DNA from: CAZNAQ01 sp964585585
Lineage (GTDB): Bacteria > Patescibacteriota > Patescibacteriia > Patescibacteriales > JAGXOH01
Length of the DNA stretch: 23,583 bases
Direction of reading: 5' to 3'
Assembly: GCA_964585585.1 (NCBI GenBank)
Contig: CAZPEL010000015.1
Span: forward strand, 1-23,583
In this document: piece after piece, positions 6,444 to 15,500 of the stretch
How the letters are laid out: each line of letters starts with the position of its first letter
Position numbering within the stretch: position 1 is the first letter of the stretch
Made by a program: the position numbers and the translations under genes
The notes under the pieces: generated by a model
Seen by the model: only the letters and a program-made list of their open reading frames with translations
Told to the model about the DNA's origin: nothing
Databases searched by the model: none

Positions 6444-8500
6444 CTTCTTCCAATAATCCTCACATCCACCGCGAGGCAACTGTTTTTTTGAACAAATAAG
6501 GGATTGATGTCCAATTCCTGAATATCTTGATTCTGTCTGGCTAACTTGCCCAAATTGACCATAGCCCGGGCCAGGCCGTCTATATCATAACCGGATCCTC
6601 CCCTAACTCCCCGCAAAACCGGATAAGCTTGCAGATTTTTTATAGCTTGTTTGGCTCGAGTCTTACAGACATCATCCGCTTCGGTTTCTATATCCCTTAG
6701 AACCTCGGTATAAATTCCTCCCCAACCCACCATAATAATAGCCCCGAAGGACTGGTCCCGTTTAAATCCCAGGATCATTTCCATGCCTTCCTGTACCAAG
6801 GGCTGGGCCAGGCAATAACCCTTATCACCGAATCGTTTTTGCATATCTTTAAAAGCGGTCTTGGCCTCTTTTTCCGATTTTAAACCCACCGCCAAGGCCT
6901 TCTCTTCGGTTTTATGCACTATTTCCCGTCCGGCCATTTTCAAGGCCAAAGGATACTTTAACTTGGCCAGATCCCTGGATGTTTCCACAATCCCGGTCTC
7001 CACCGTCGGTATGCCATATTCTTTTAACAGGTTCAAACTCTCCAAAAAATCCCAGTGCCGACTCTCTCCTTTGATATTTTTCTCGGCTGAATATTTATAG
7101 GGTCGCAGATTCTTTCTTTTATCCTGGTAATCGGAAAATCTGGCCAAACAAGAAACGGCCTGCCCCGGATAAGAAAAATCCGCCACCCGATTTTGTTTGA
7201 ATTTCTTTCTGGCCGGAGCCAGGGAATCGCCACCGATAAAACTAGTGAGAATGAACTTATCAGGATTAGTAGAGGCGACTCGATCGATGATGGTAGCTGT
7301 TTTTTCTATTTCTGTGGCGGTTTGCGGAGTTAAAAGGACCAGAATATTAGAAGCTTGGCCCTTTTTTACGGCCGTCTCCAGGGCCTTTTTGTATCTTTGG
7401 CTGTCCGCATCGCCCAAAATATCCAAGGGGTTATGATAAGCCGTTAATTCCGGCAGGTCTTTTTTTAAATAATTACTCAAGCGGGAAGGGAAGGCGGGCA
7501 GATCAAGATCGAACCGATCCAATTCATCCACGGTTGTGACCAAGGGACCGCCGGCATTGGAAATAATGTAGATATCCCTGGGCCGGGCCTGCTCGCTGAC
7601 CTTTCGGCCGGCTCTTACCTGTAAAAACTTGATCATATTGAAAAGCTCCTCCAGATTGTCCACTACTATAGCTCCGCTTCTTTTCAGGCCGGTGGCCACG
7701 GCTTGCTGAGAACCGGCCAAACTCCCGGTATGCGAGATTGTGGCCTTGCTACCGGCCTCGGTTCGTCCGGCCTTCAATATCACCACCGGTTTGCTTCGAG
7801 CCAATCGGGACACCTTTTCCATAAACCTCTTGCCCCTGGCTATTTCCTCCAGATAAGCCACTACCACTCCCACTTTTTCATCCTCGGCAAAATGTTCAAA
7901 AAAATCAACCTCATCCAGAACGGTCTTATTGCCCAAACTAACAAAATACTCGAGATCCACGTTCTCTTGGCGACTCCAATCAAAAAAAGCGCTACCAATG
8001 GCCCCGGATTGGGAAATAAAAGCTATGCCGGCGCGACTCGGCCCCGAAGAGGTCTCAAAATCGGCAAAAGTGGCGTTGATCCTTTTATTGGTATTGATCA
8101 AACCTAAACAATTGGGGCCCAAAATATTAAGATCATTTTCCCGGGCTATCTGCCGCAGCTTTTCCTCTCTTTTTTTTCCTTCCGGGCCGGCCTCGGAAAA
8201 ACCGGCGCTTATAATGATTATATTTTTCACTCCTCGGGAAGCGCAGCTCTCCACTACCGAATTCACGAATCGGGCCGGAATAATAATAATAGCCAGGTCC
8301 ACTTGGCCTGTTATTTCGGACACATCCTTATAAGCGGTCAACTTCCCTATTTTTTTATGCTTGGGGTTGACCGGGTACAATTTGCCCCGAAAACCGGACT
8401 TTTGAATATTGTCCAAAACCTGCCACCCCAATTTATTCTTATTCGAGGACGCCCCCACCACCGCAATGGAGTTGGGATTTAATAAATTCTTTAGATCCAT
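6440..8500 (-). CDS. ADP-forming acetate/acyl-CoA ligase, fused alpha-beta chains
   Basis: This enzyme family converts acyl-CoA + ADP + Pi to acid + CoA + ATP, giving substrate-level phosphorylation in fermenters. Domain order: CoA-binding Rossmann (from about residue 10, SIAVVGASSNKNKLGW), two succinyl-CoA-ligase-like domains (GPNCLGLINT; ISQSGAIG; phosphohistidine motif SHTGSLAGS, H257), then a C-terminal ATP-grasp domain (LKMAGREIVHKTE, MVGWGGIYTEVLRDIE, ELDINPLFV). Residues are numbered from the ATG at 8498-8500 (686 aa). A TTG two codons upstream is less likely. The family also includes protein lysine acetyltransferases (Pat-like), but no GNAT domain is present, so a metabolic ligase is the better call. 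Substrate specificity cannot be read from sequence. Confidence 0.92.
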   Translation of the reverse strand: MDLKNLLNPNSIAVVGASSNKNKLGWQVLDNIQKSGFRGKLYPVNPKHKKIGKLTAYKDVSEITGQVDLAIIIIPARFVNSVVESCASRGVKNIIIISAGFSEAGPEGKKREEKLRQIARENDLNILGPNCLGLINTNKRINATFADFETSSGPSRAGIAFISQSGAIGSAFFDWSRQENVDLEYFVSLGNKTVLDEVDFFEHFAEDEKVGVVVAYLEEIARGKRFMEKVSRLARSKPVVILKAGRTEAGSKATISHTGSLAGSQQAVATGLKRSGAIVVDNLEELFNMIKFLQVRAGRKVSEQARPRDIYIISNAGGPLVTTVDELDRFDLDLPAFPSRLSNYLKKDLPELTAYHNPLDILGDADSQRYKKALETAVKKGQASNILVLLTPQTATEIEKTATIIDRVASTNPDKFILTSFIGGDSLAPARKKFKQNRVADFSYPGQAVSCLARFSDYQDKRKNLRPYKYSAEKNIKGESRHWDFLESLNLLKEYGIPTVETGIVETSRDLAKLKYPLALKMAGREIVHKTEEKALAVGLKSEKEAKTAFKDMQKRFGDKGYCLAQPLVQEGMEMILGFKRDQSFGAIIMVGWGGIYTEVLRDIETEADDVCKTRAKQAIKNLQAYPVLRGVRGGSGYDIDGLARAMVNLGKLARQNQDIQELDINPLFVQKNSCLAVDVRIIGRS

Positions 8501-8542
8501 AAACAAGTAAATGAATTATTGATGAAAAACTCGAAAAAACGA

Positions 8543-9631
8543 TCAACCACCGATATTTTTGAACATAGGCATACCGTTGTCCGGATTGGTCGGGACATAG
8601 ATGGTTCCCTCCCGGTTTTCCAAATTCTTGATGTACAGATACTGTAAATAATTCGGGGTTAAGCTTTCGTTGATTATTCTTTGGGATTCCTTTTGCCCTT
8701 CGGCCTCAATGATCTTTCTCTGTTTCTCTTTTTCTTCTTTTTGCAGGACAAAATCCATTTTCTTGGCCTCCTGCTCCGCCTGCAATTTCTCTTCAATGGA
8801 ATTGGCTAATTTGGGAGGTAATTTTACATTTCGCAGTAAAGTTTCCTCCATTACTACCCCGCGGGGCTCCAATTTTTCTTTTAATTCTTCCATTATTCGG
8901 TCACTGGCCTCTTTTCTTTTGTCGGAATAAATAACCTTGGCCTCATATTGAGCTATGATCTTTCTAATAGTGCTCCTTATAGCCGGACGAATTATTTTTT
9001 CCTCGTAATTCAATCCCACATCTTCATAAACATCAGAGGCCCTGTCTTCCTGCAAATGATATAGAATGGTTATGTCCAAACTTATATCCAGACCTTCTTT
9101 ACTTAAAGCGGTAATAGCATCCGGTCCGCGCTTTTCCCCCTCGCCCTCGGTACTGCTCATAGTATAATCATTGGTCCGAATACTCATCTTGGTCACCCGG
9201 GCCAAGGGAATGACCAAATGAAAACCGGACTGCATCTCCTTGTCCTTAACCCGTCCGAATAAGGAATAAACACCGGTCTCCCCGGCCTCTACTATAACTA
9301 TGGAAGCGGCGAAAAGCCAGGCCAAAAGTATAACCACCACTACTGTGGCAATAAGCTTTTTAAGATGCTTGCCTTGTTTTAATTTGTCCATATCAATGGT
9401 TTGAGACATATTTTTGGAAGATCCGGCCTCAAAGGAATTTTGAGTGAAGAGATCTTTTATATTAAAATTTTTAAATATTCGGTCCATCTGGGCCTCACTT
9501 AGCTTTCTATAACCCCAAACGGCCAAACCGGCCAAAATAAAAAAAGGAATGATCCTGCCGCCGGTCATGGCTATAAGGAGAATCGCTAAAATGATAATAA
9601 AGGGCAGATTTTGAGCCAATCTATTATTCAT
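8543..9631 (-). CDS. SPFH/prohibitin-like membrane protein with an extra N-terminal TM hairpin
   Basis: SPFH proteins (stomatin, prohibitin, HflK/C) form membrane-associated scaffolds, often controlling proteases or lipid domains. In this 362-aa protein a first hydrophobic region (residues 9-40) likely forms two TM helices. A linker follows, then the usual SPFH anchor (about 92-114, KLIATVVVVILLAWLFAASI). The SPFH domain runs from about 115 (EAGETGVYSLFGRV) to 290, followed by a charged coiled coil (EEKLQAEQEAKKMDFVLQKEEKEKQRK) and the typical LTPNYLQYLYIKNL. Most family members begin at the second TM, so the first 75 residues are an added module. An ATG near residue 75 could be an alternative start. 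It is 15 nt after a 63-aa membrane protein gene that may encode a partner. Confidence 0.9.
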   Translation of the reverse strand: MNNRLAQNLPFIIILAILLIAMTGGRIIPFFILAGLAVWGYRKLSEAQMDRIFKNFNIKDLFTQNSFEAGSSKNMSQTIDMDKLKQGKHLKKLIATVVVVILLAWLFAASIVIVEAGETGVYSLFGRVKDKEMQSGFHLVIPLARVTKMSIRTNDYTMSSTEGEGEKRGPDAITALSKEGLDISLDITILYHLQEDRASDVYEDVGLNYEEKIIRPAIRSTIRKIIAQYEAKVIYSDKRKEASDRIMEELKEKLEPRGVVMEETLLRNVKLPPKLANSIEEKLQAEQEAKKMDFVLQKEEKEKQRKIIEAEGQKESQRIINESLTPNYLQYLYIKNLENREGTIYVPTNPDNGMPMFKNIGG

Positions 9632-9646
9632 ATTTTACTTTAAAAC

Positions 9647-9838
9647 TTATTTCCGTGGATCAGGGGATTTATCAACCACTAATATAACTATACCAATAAA
9701 AACCCAGCCAATCAATATCCAATTAATATTAATATAGGCCAAAACCAACCGAGGCCAAACAAGCTCCAGGCCGGTAAAAATAACTAAAGCGCCGGTCAGG
9801 ACATAGAATGTTTCTTTTAAAAAAGAAATATAAAACAT
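9647..9838 (-). CDS. Small two-TM membrane protein (hypothetical)
   Basis: The 63-aa product has two hydrophobic segments (about residues 12-27 and 34-52) and a charged C-terminal tail (VDKSPDPRK). I choose the ATG at 9836-9838. An in-frame start at 9898 adds 20 residues, but those are a translation of the ATTGGATATT repeat (ISNIRYPISN). I do not recognise the family. It lies only 15 nt upstream of the SPFH gene, and small membrane partners of SPFH proteins are common, so a joint role is plausible but unproven. Confidence 0.65.
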   Translation of the reverse strand: MFYISFLKETFYVLTGALVIFTGLELVWPRLVLAYININWILIGWVFIGIVILVVDKSPDPRK

Positions 9839-9848
9839 ATAACAATTC

Positions 9849-9916
9849 GATATTGGATACCGGATATTGGAAATGGTCATAGTGGCGCCAATATCCAATA
9901 TCTAATATCCAATATC
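9849..9916. repeat. ATTGGATATT inverted-repeat element 2
   Basis: The left arm is 9849-9870 (GATATTGGATACCGGATATTGG is split by a short substitution) and the right arm 9888-9916 (CCAATATCC...ATATCCAATATC), with a 17-nt loop. It begins three nucleotides after the TAG (9920-9922) of the upstream gene and ends 10 nt before the chosen ATG of the 63-aa protein. Confidence 0.85.
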
Positions 9917-9919
9917 CCA

Positions 9920-11347
9920 CTAATTTATAAATTTTTCCCACAAAGTTTTTCCTTTTAATTTTATCTCTATTCTCTCTATCGCAACAGAATCCTCCGTCCC
10001 GTCCTCCGCTTTCAATCCGGGTACAGAGATCATGAAATTATACTTATTATCTTCCTTATATCCGGCGGATAGATCAAATCCGGCAGTGGCTTTATATCGG
10101 CCTTTGTCCTTTTGGGGCGAGGTATACCGGGCCAAAACATATTTTATGTCCTGTTTATCCGGGTCAAAACCGGTATCCACCCGGGGAATAGAGGGATCCA
10201 ACAAAGAATCCCGGCTAAAACTAAAAACTCCGTTGCTAAAAAGATCTATTCCGCCTTTCTCTAAATTTAACCGACATGGAGAACAATCCACTAAAGACAA
10301 GGCAAACCTTTTATAAGTTTGATCGATATCCAATTTCTTTTCTTGGTCCTTATTTTTTACCTCCAAGGTCTGTAGATAAAGCGGGTCCAAAACTTTAGCG
10401 CTTAATTCATCGCCGGTTGTATAAATCTTTTGTTCAAACTTCCCGGTGGTAGAGGCTAAACTGAGCTGGTTTATAAAAGCTAACTTTTTTTGGCCGGTCT
10501 TGATCTTTTCGGTTATTATGTCATTTCCCGCTCTCACCTCGATCTTGTATACCCCCTCCGGCAACCCCGAGGCCTGTAAATTAACAGACCTGCTTGGCCG
10601 AGATCCGGCGACCCCCTTGCTCAGGCCGTCATCGGATAAATGGCGGGAATCGATTATTTTATCCCGAAAATACAAGCTTATATCCACCGGATCCTCGCCC
10701 TGCTCTTGGTTGATGTCCCGAAAAGAAAAATCAAAATCAAGTTTTTCCTGCTTGATATAAGTATAAAATTGATAATCCCCTCTCAAGTCCGTGTCCCAAA
10801 CTTGCTCGGAGCTGGTAGCGGAATAATTCGGGAGTACAAATTTATTGTCCAGATCATAATTATAGACCGCTATCTCTTGCACAGAAGGCGGATCACTTAA
10901 AAATTCATCTATGGAGGAGAATTCTTTCTTTTTTTGCAAAAGCATCAGGTCGTCCCGGACCAAGGTGGACCAAGCTTGACTTAAGTCATCCAGGATCTTG
11001 TTCTGCAAGGGCTTGGTCTTATACCTCCACAACTGGCCGTCCACCAACAGACCGGCCTCTATTATGGGGAAATCCCGATTCTTATAAAAAAGGATTATCT
11101 CCGCAGTTTGAAAATTTCTGGGAGTCCGTAAAGAAAAATACACCGGATTGCCGATTATCCTTTTGCCCTTCTCCTTGACCCGGGTTTCCGGACTGATCCT
11201 GCCTATAAAATCATTCCTTTTCTCCAAATTTGTGCTGTAAGTGATCTCTCCGGAGGGAATCACCCCCCGCCACAAAAGAAAAAGCACTACCAGGCCCAAT
11301 AAAGACCATAAAATAATCCTTAACTTTTTTATGGGAAAATTTAACAT
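9920..11347 (-). CDS. Membrane-anchored extracytoplasmic protein of unknown function
   Basis: The 475-aa product has a short basic start and one TM segment (about residues 10-26, IILWSLLGLVVLFLLW), then a long hydrophilic, beta-rich region predicted outside the membrane. Residues about 225-290 (DISLYFRDKIID ... GLPEGVYKIEV) look like an Ig/fibronectin-like sandwich, but I cannot name the domain. A single CxxC (DCSPCR) is the only conspicuous cysteine pair and may form a structural disulfide. There is no LPxTG, lipobox or catalytic motif I recognise. The ATG is at 11345-11347. It heads the minus-strand block and lies divergent to maf; its downstream neighbours are also membrane proteins. It is an orphan from sequence alone. 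Confidence 0.85.
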   Translation of the reverse strand: MLNFPIKKLRIILWSLLGLVVLFLLWRGVIPSGEITYSTNLEKRNDFIGRISPETRVKEKGKRIIGNPVYFSLRTPRNFQTAEIILFYKNRDFPIIEAGLLVDGQLWRYKTKPLQNKILDDLSQAWSTLVRDDLMLLQKKKEFSSIDEFLSDPPSVQEIAVYNYDLDNKFVLPNYSATSSEQVWDTDLRGDYQFYTYIKQEKLDFDFSFRDINQEQGEDPVDISLYFRDKIIDSRHLSDDGLSKGVAGSRPSRSVNLQASGLPEGVYKIEVRAGNDIITEKIKTGQKKLAFINQLSLASTTGKFEQKIYTTGDELSAKVLDPLYLQTLEVKNKDQEKKLDIDQTYKRFALSLVDCSPCRLNLEKGGIDLFSNGVFSFSRDSLLDPSIPRVDTGFDPDKQDIKYVLARYTSPQKDKGRYKATAGFDLSAGYKEDNKYNFMISVPGLKAEDGTEDSVAIERIEIKLKGKTLWEKFIN

Positions 11348-11595
11348 TTTGCTCTTATAGTGATAAAATTAAAAAAGAATTATAAATTTTTTCATTCGCG
11401 GAAAAATCGCGAAATATACCCCGTAAAATTACCACGGGACACGACACGGACTAATGCGGAATTATTAAAGTAGAAAACATATACACTACAATAAAATATA
11501 CTGACAAATATTCGGAGCATTCGGATACTCATTCGGAGCATTCGGATTATTTATATTATAATTATAAAAGATATTTTAATTTCTTCCAATAAAAT
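11348..11595. promoter_or_regulatory. Divergent intergenic region between the membrane-protein operon and maf
   Basis: This 248-bp space must hold promoters for both directions. For maf, CTGACA (11501-11506), a 17-nt spacer and GATACT (11524-11529) fit a sigma70-type promoter, though its -10 is inside a repeat. A TATAAT at 11557-11562 is closer to the gene but has no good -35. For the minus side, TATAAT (complement of 11379-11384) and TATAAG (complement of 11354-11359) are AT-rich candidates without clear -35 boxes. TTCGCG/CGCGAA (11395-11413, 7-nt loop) and CCCGT/ACGGG (11420-11438) are small inverted repeats that could be operators. No gene is seen. Confidence 0.4.
11510..11548 (+). repeat. 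39-nt ATTCGGA element, copy 2 (upstream of maf)
   Basis: It consists of tandem ATTCGGAGCATTCGGAT units. It matches the element at 2526-2564 (read on the minus strand) with three differences at positions 8, 19 and 28. The same base occupies positions 8 and 28 within each element: G and G here, T and T in the other copy. Confidence 0.85.
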
Positions 11596-12171
11596 ATGAA
11601 AAATATAATTTTAGCTTCCCAATCGCCCCGGAGACAACAACTTTTAAAACAGATAGGGTTAGAGTTTGAGGTGGTTTCCGGTGATTATCAAGAGAATTTC
11701 AGTTTGAAACTACCGCCCCGGGAGATGGCCCAATTATTCTCCCAGGAAAAGGCCCGGGCGGTGGCGGAAAAATGCCCGGAAAACATCATCATCGCCGCCG
11801 ATACTCTGGTGATATCCAGAGGACAGGTGTTGGGCAAGCCCCAAACCCCGGCCAAAGCCAAGCAAATGCTTAATCAAATAAACGGCCAAAAGATCTCCTC
11901 TGTAAGCGGCGTCACCATACTGGAAACCCCGGAACGCCGCGAACATACCCAAATAGTGGAAACCGACATCCATATGGCCCGATTCTCGGAAACGGAAATA
12001 GATAACTATATAGCTACCGGCGAAACCCTGGACAAGGCGGGAGCTTTTGCCCTCCAAGGAGTGGGAGCCCTGCTTATAGAAGGCATAAACGGCAGTTATT
12101 CCAATGTGGTGGGTCTTCCCCTTTGGGAAACCTATCAAATGCTAAAAAAATTCAATATAAAAATAATATGA
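11596..12171 (+). CDS. maf: Maf-family nucleoside triphosphate pyrophosphatase
   Basis: Maf proteins hydrolyse non-canonical or excess NTPs (dTTP/UTP, m7GTP and similar) to NMP and pyrophosphate, a house-cleaning role. The 191-aa length is standard. Motifs: ASQSPRR (7-13), the catalytic acid in IIAADT (D69), GKPQTP, TGETLDKAGAFALQG with the second acidic residue, and SYSNVVGLPL near the C terminus. The ATG at 11596 has no Shine-Dalgarno, only an A-rich leader. It is the first gene of a two-gene plus-strand unit, and its stop overlaps the next start. Subfamily specificity (YhdE-like or YceF-like) is not settled here. Confidence 0.97.
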   Translation: MKNIILASQSPRRQQLLKQIGLEFEVVSGDYQENFSLKLPPREMAQLFSQEKARAVAEKCPENIIIAADTLVISRGQVLGKPQTPAKAKQMLNQINGQKISSVSGVTILETPERREHTQIVETDIHMARFSETEIDNYIATGETLDKAGAFALQGVGALLIEGINGSYSNVVGLPLWETYQMLKKFNIKII

Positions 12172-12431
12172 AGAAAGCTATAATAAATCCCAAAAATCTC
12201 GGTCTCTCCGGAGGGCTTATCTGGGGAGGGTCTTTATTTCTGCTAACCCTGATAGCAACAGCCACCGGCTACGGAGAAGAATTCTTGCAACTCATCTCCG
12301 CTCTTTATCCGGGCTACAGCATTAGCCCGGCCGGTAGTTTATGGGGTTTGGTCCTGGGCTTTATAGACGGCTTTGTGGCCTTGTATCTATTGGCGATACT
12401 CTATAATTGGCTTAATCGTAGGAAGAAATAG
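12168..12431 (+). CDS. Small membrane protein, holin-like family, translationally coupled to maf
   Basis: The 87-aa product has two hydrophobic segments: about residues 11-32 (LGLSGGLIWGGSLFLLTLIA) and 52-79 (SLWGLVLGFIDGFVALYLLA). A short YPGYS turn lies between them and the end is basic (NRRKK). The pattern GGLIWG...YPGYS...GSLWGLVLGFIDGF resembles a widespread bacterial family often labelled bacteriophage holin, which sits in ordinary chromosomes without phage genes, so a lytic role is not implied. The ATG at 12168-12170 overlaps the maf TGA (ATGA), indicating coupling. A longer in-frame start at 12123 lies inside maf and is less likely. Confidence 0.85.
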   Translation: MKKAIINPKNLGLSGGLIWGGSLFLLTLIATATGYGEEFLQLISALYPGYSISPAGSLWGLVLGFIDGFVALYLLAILYNWLNRRKK

Positions 12432-12477
12432 ATATTAACTTTGAGCTTGTAAGTGAGTTGCGCGGTTTTTAAACAAT

Positions 12478-12511
12478 AAAAAATATTCCGGTTGGAGCCG
12501 GAATATTTTTT
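12478..12511. terminator. Bidirectional intrinsic terminator between convergent units
   Basis: Fourteen-bp perfect arms (AAAAAATATTCCGG, 12478-12491; complement 12498-12511) enclose a 6-nt loop. The A-run and T-run give a U-tract on both strands. It sits between the plus-strand maf unit (ends 12431) and rpoC (minus strand, ends 12548), so it can end both transcripts. Confidence 0.92.
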
Positions 12512-12547
12512 ATATCCTAAAAGCTAACAATTATAAACTAAAAGCTA

Positions 12548-15500
12548 CTAATAATTCGCCCTCTTTTTCTTTCCCTTATAACCTGTTCCGGCCGGGATCA
12601 AACAACCGATGATAACATTTTCCTTCAGGCCTTCCAGATAATCTATCTTGCCGCTCAAACCGGCATCAACCAAAACCCTGGCTGTTTCTTGAAAGGAAGC
12701 GGAAGATAAGAAGCTGTCCGTGGTCAAGGAGGCCTTGGTTATACCGGACAACAATTGGGTGGCCTTAGCCGAATTCTTGCTCTTTTTGTTGGCCCGGTCC
12801 AAAACCGCTTGTTCCACCACTTCTCCGGACAATAACTCGGTATCGCCGGGATCGGCAACCAGGTACCTGGAGAACATTTGCCTGGCGATTATTTCCACAT
12901 GCTTATCATTCAAGGGTTGTCCCTGGGAGGAATAAACATATTGGATCTCTTTGAGAATATATTTTTGAACCTCTAATCTGTTTCGGAGTCTATATAATTG
13001 ATGCAGGTCAAAACTTCCTTCAGTTAATTTTTGACCTACTTCCACCTTATCCCCGTCATTGACCAGGATATCGGTTCCCTTGGTAACGGTTATCTCCTCC
13101 ACTTTTTCAGACTCGCTGTTGACCTTGATAAACTTGTCCTTAACCTCTATCGTTCCGCTCTTTTTGGCTTTGATCTTATCTCCTCCTACGGAAAACAATT
13201 CTGTACCCTTGGAAACCTTGTCCTCGTCCTTGACCGAAACTTCCACTTTAGGGTCGGCTTGGGAATTATCTTTGGCCTTTAATTTGGCCTTCTCGATCGC
13301 ATCGGAAAAATAAAACTTTTCCGATTCCGTACCCTTGTAAAACAGCTTCAAAAGTTTGGTCTGCGGGTTATCCACGGTTACCTCTTTACCGGACTCATCC
13401 TTGATCACCTTTTTGCCCATCTCTACCTTGACCTTGGCGTCAACATCGGCCATGATGGCCTTCTTTTTGGGCGGCTTGGCCTCAAAGATCTCTTCCACCC
13501 TGGGTAAACCTTGGGTAATATCCTCCCCGCCGGCCACACCACCGGCGTGAAAGGTTCTCATAGTAAGCTGGGTACCGGGTTCTCCAATGGATTGGGCGGC
13601 CACAATACCAACCGGGGTGCCCACTTCCACCGGTCTGTTGTTACCCAGGTCATAACCATAACATTTACGACAGACCCCTCGGCCCACCTGACAGCTCAAC
13701 AGGGACCTGATAGTGGCTTCCTCTATTTCTTCCTCATTCTTTTGCCACTCCTCTATCATACTGGTGGTAATGATCTCTCCTTTTTTAAGCAAGGTCTTTC
13801 CTTGGGAATTCTTAAGATCCTTAGCCAAATATCTTCCCATAATTCTTTTGTAAAAATCCTCTCCGGTCTCCTCGCTTTCTTTTTTGGTTATGGCCACACC
13901 CTCGGTGTCTCCGCAGTCCTCTTCAGTTACTATCACATCCTGAGATACATCGACCAGACGACGGGTTAAATAACCGGCGTTAGCGGTACGAAGAGCGGTG
14001 TCAGAAAGACCCTTACGCACACCGTGGGTGGAGATAAAGTATTCCAAAACTCCAAACCCTTTCTTGAAGTTCCCTTTGACCGGCAATTCGATAATATCAC
14101 CGGCCGGGGATATCACCAAACCTTTCATCCCCAAGATCTGGGTCAACTGTCCCCAGCTACCCCTGGCGCCGGATTCCACCATGGAATAAACCGGACTATC
14201 AGAGGTCAGGCCTTCTTGAATAATATCGGTAACCCTTTCCTTGGCATTGCTCCAGAGTTCGATGATCTTGCTGGATCTTTCACTTTCGGTCAACAAGCCT
14301 TCGGCGAACTGCTCCTCCACTTCTTCCACACTATCATTGGTCTCTTGGATCAATTTATCCTTTTCCTCAAAATCCACCAAGTCTCCCAGGCCAAAGGACC
14401 AACCACTCTTGGTTATTATCTCAAAAGTTTTATTCTTTAACTTATCAATGAATTCCACTGTCTCCTCTTCTTCATAAAATCGTAAACAATCGCGGACCAA
14501 GCCCTTGAGCTCTCCTTTCTTGATCACCCTGTTAACAAATCTCAATTTCTCCGGCAAGATCTCATTAAAAATAACTCTTCCCACGGTGGTCCTGACCAAT
14601 CCGCTATCCTCGGATAATCTTACTCTTATGGGCTCTTGCATGCCAATATAGTAATTCTCATAGGCCAGTTTGGCCTCATAGGTATCGGTAAAGGCCTTCA
14701 GGTCCTTATCCTCTTTTTGTTCATCCTCATCTTTGATATTGGTAACATAATAAGCTCCCCAGACAATGTCCTGATTAGGGGCCACGATCGGTTCTCCGGT
14801 GGCCGGCTTCAAGAGATTCCGGGTAGAAAGGATCAAGTTCTCCGCCTCCCCCCGGGCCTCCTTGGTCAAGGGCACATGAACGGCCATTTGGTCCCCGTCA
14901 AAGTCGGCGTTAAAGGCCGGACAAACCAAAGGATGGATCTGAATGGCCTTACCCTCGATCAAAATAGGTTTAAAGGCCTGGATGCCCAGCCGATGCAAGG
15001 TCGGGGCCCGGTTCAGCATGACATAGGAATCGCTGACCACTTGTTCCAAAAGGTCCCAAACCTCATCCGCGCCGCTTTCAATAAAACGGGAAGCGCTCTT
15101 AACATTATGGACTATTTCGTTTTGGATCAATTTACTGATCACAAAGGGTTTAAAAAGCTCCAAAGCCATGGTCTTGGGCAGACCGCATTGGTCCAAATTC
15201 AATTTGGGATTGACCACGATCACGCTTCGACCGGAATAATCGGTTCTTTTACCCAAAAGGTTCTGCCTGAATCTTCCTTGTTTCCCCTTTAGGGAATCAG
15301 CTAAGGATTTCAATTGCCTTTTTTGTCCGGTTGAAGCCACTACGGTCTTGCTTTGGCGGGCGGAGTTGTCTATTAAAGCATCCACGGCCTCCTGAAGCAT
15401 TCTTTTTTCGTTCCGACAAATGACCTCCGGAGCATTAAGCTCTATTAATTGTTTCAAACGATTATTTCTATTAATAACCCTTCGATAGAGGTCGTTCAGG

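Noticed and set aside
9839..9898. 20-residue N-terminal extension of the small two-TM protein
   Set aside because: It is also repeat sequence; the internal ATG at 9838 gives a sensible membrane protein.
12168..12431. Evidence for a prophage from the holin-like gene
   Set aside because: No other phage gene is near; this small family is common in ordinary chromosomes and the gene is coupled to maf.
14636..15292. 218-aa plus-strand ORF opposite rpoC
   Set aside because: Antisense of a strongly conserved part of rpoC that includes the catalytic NADFDGD; no start context or family resemblance.
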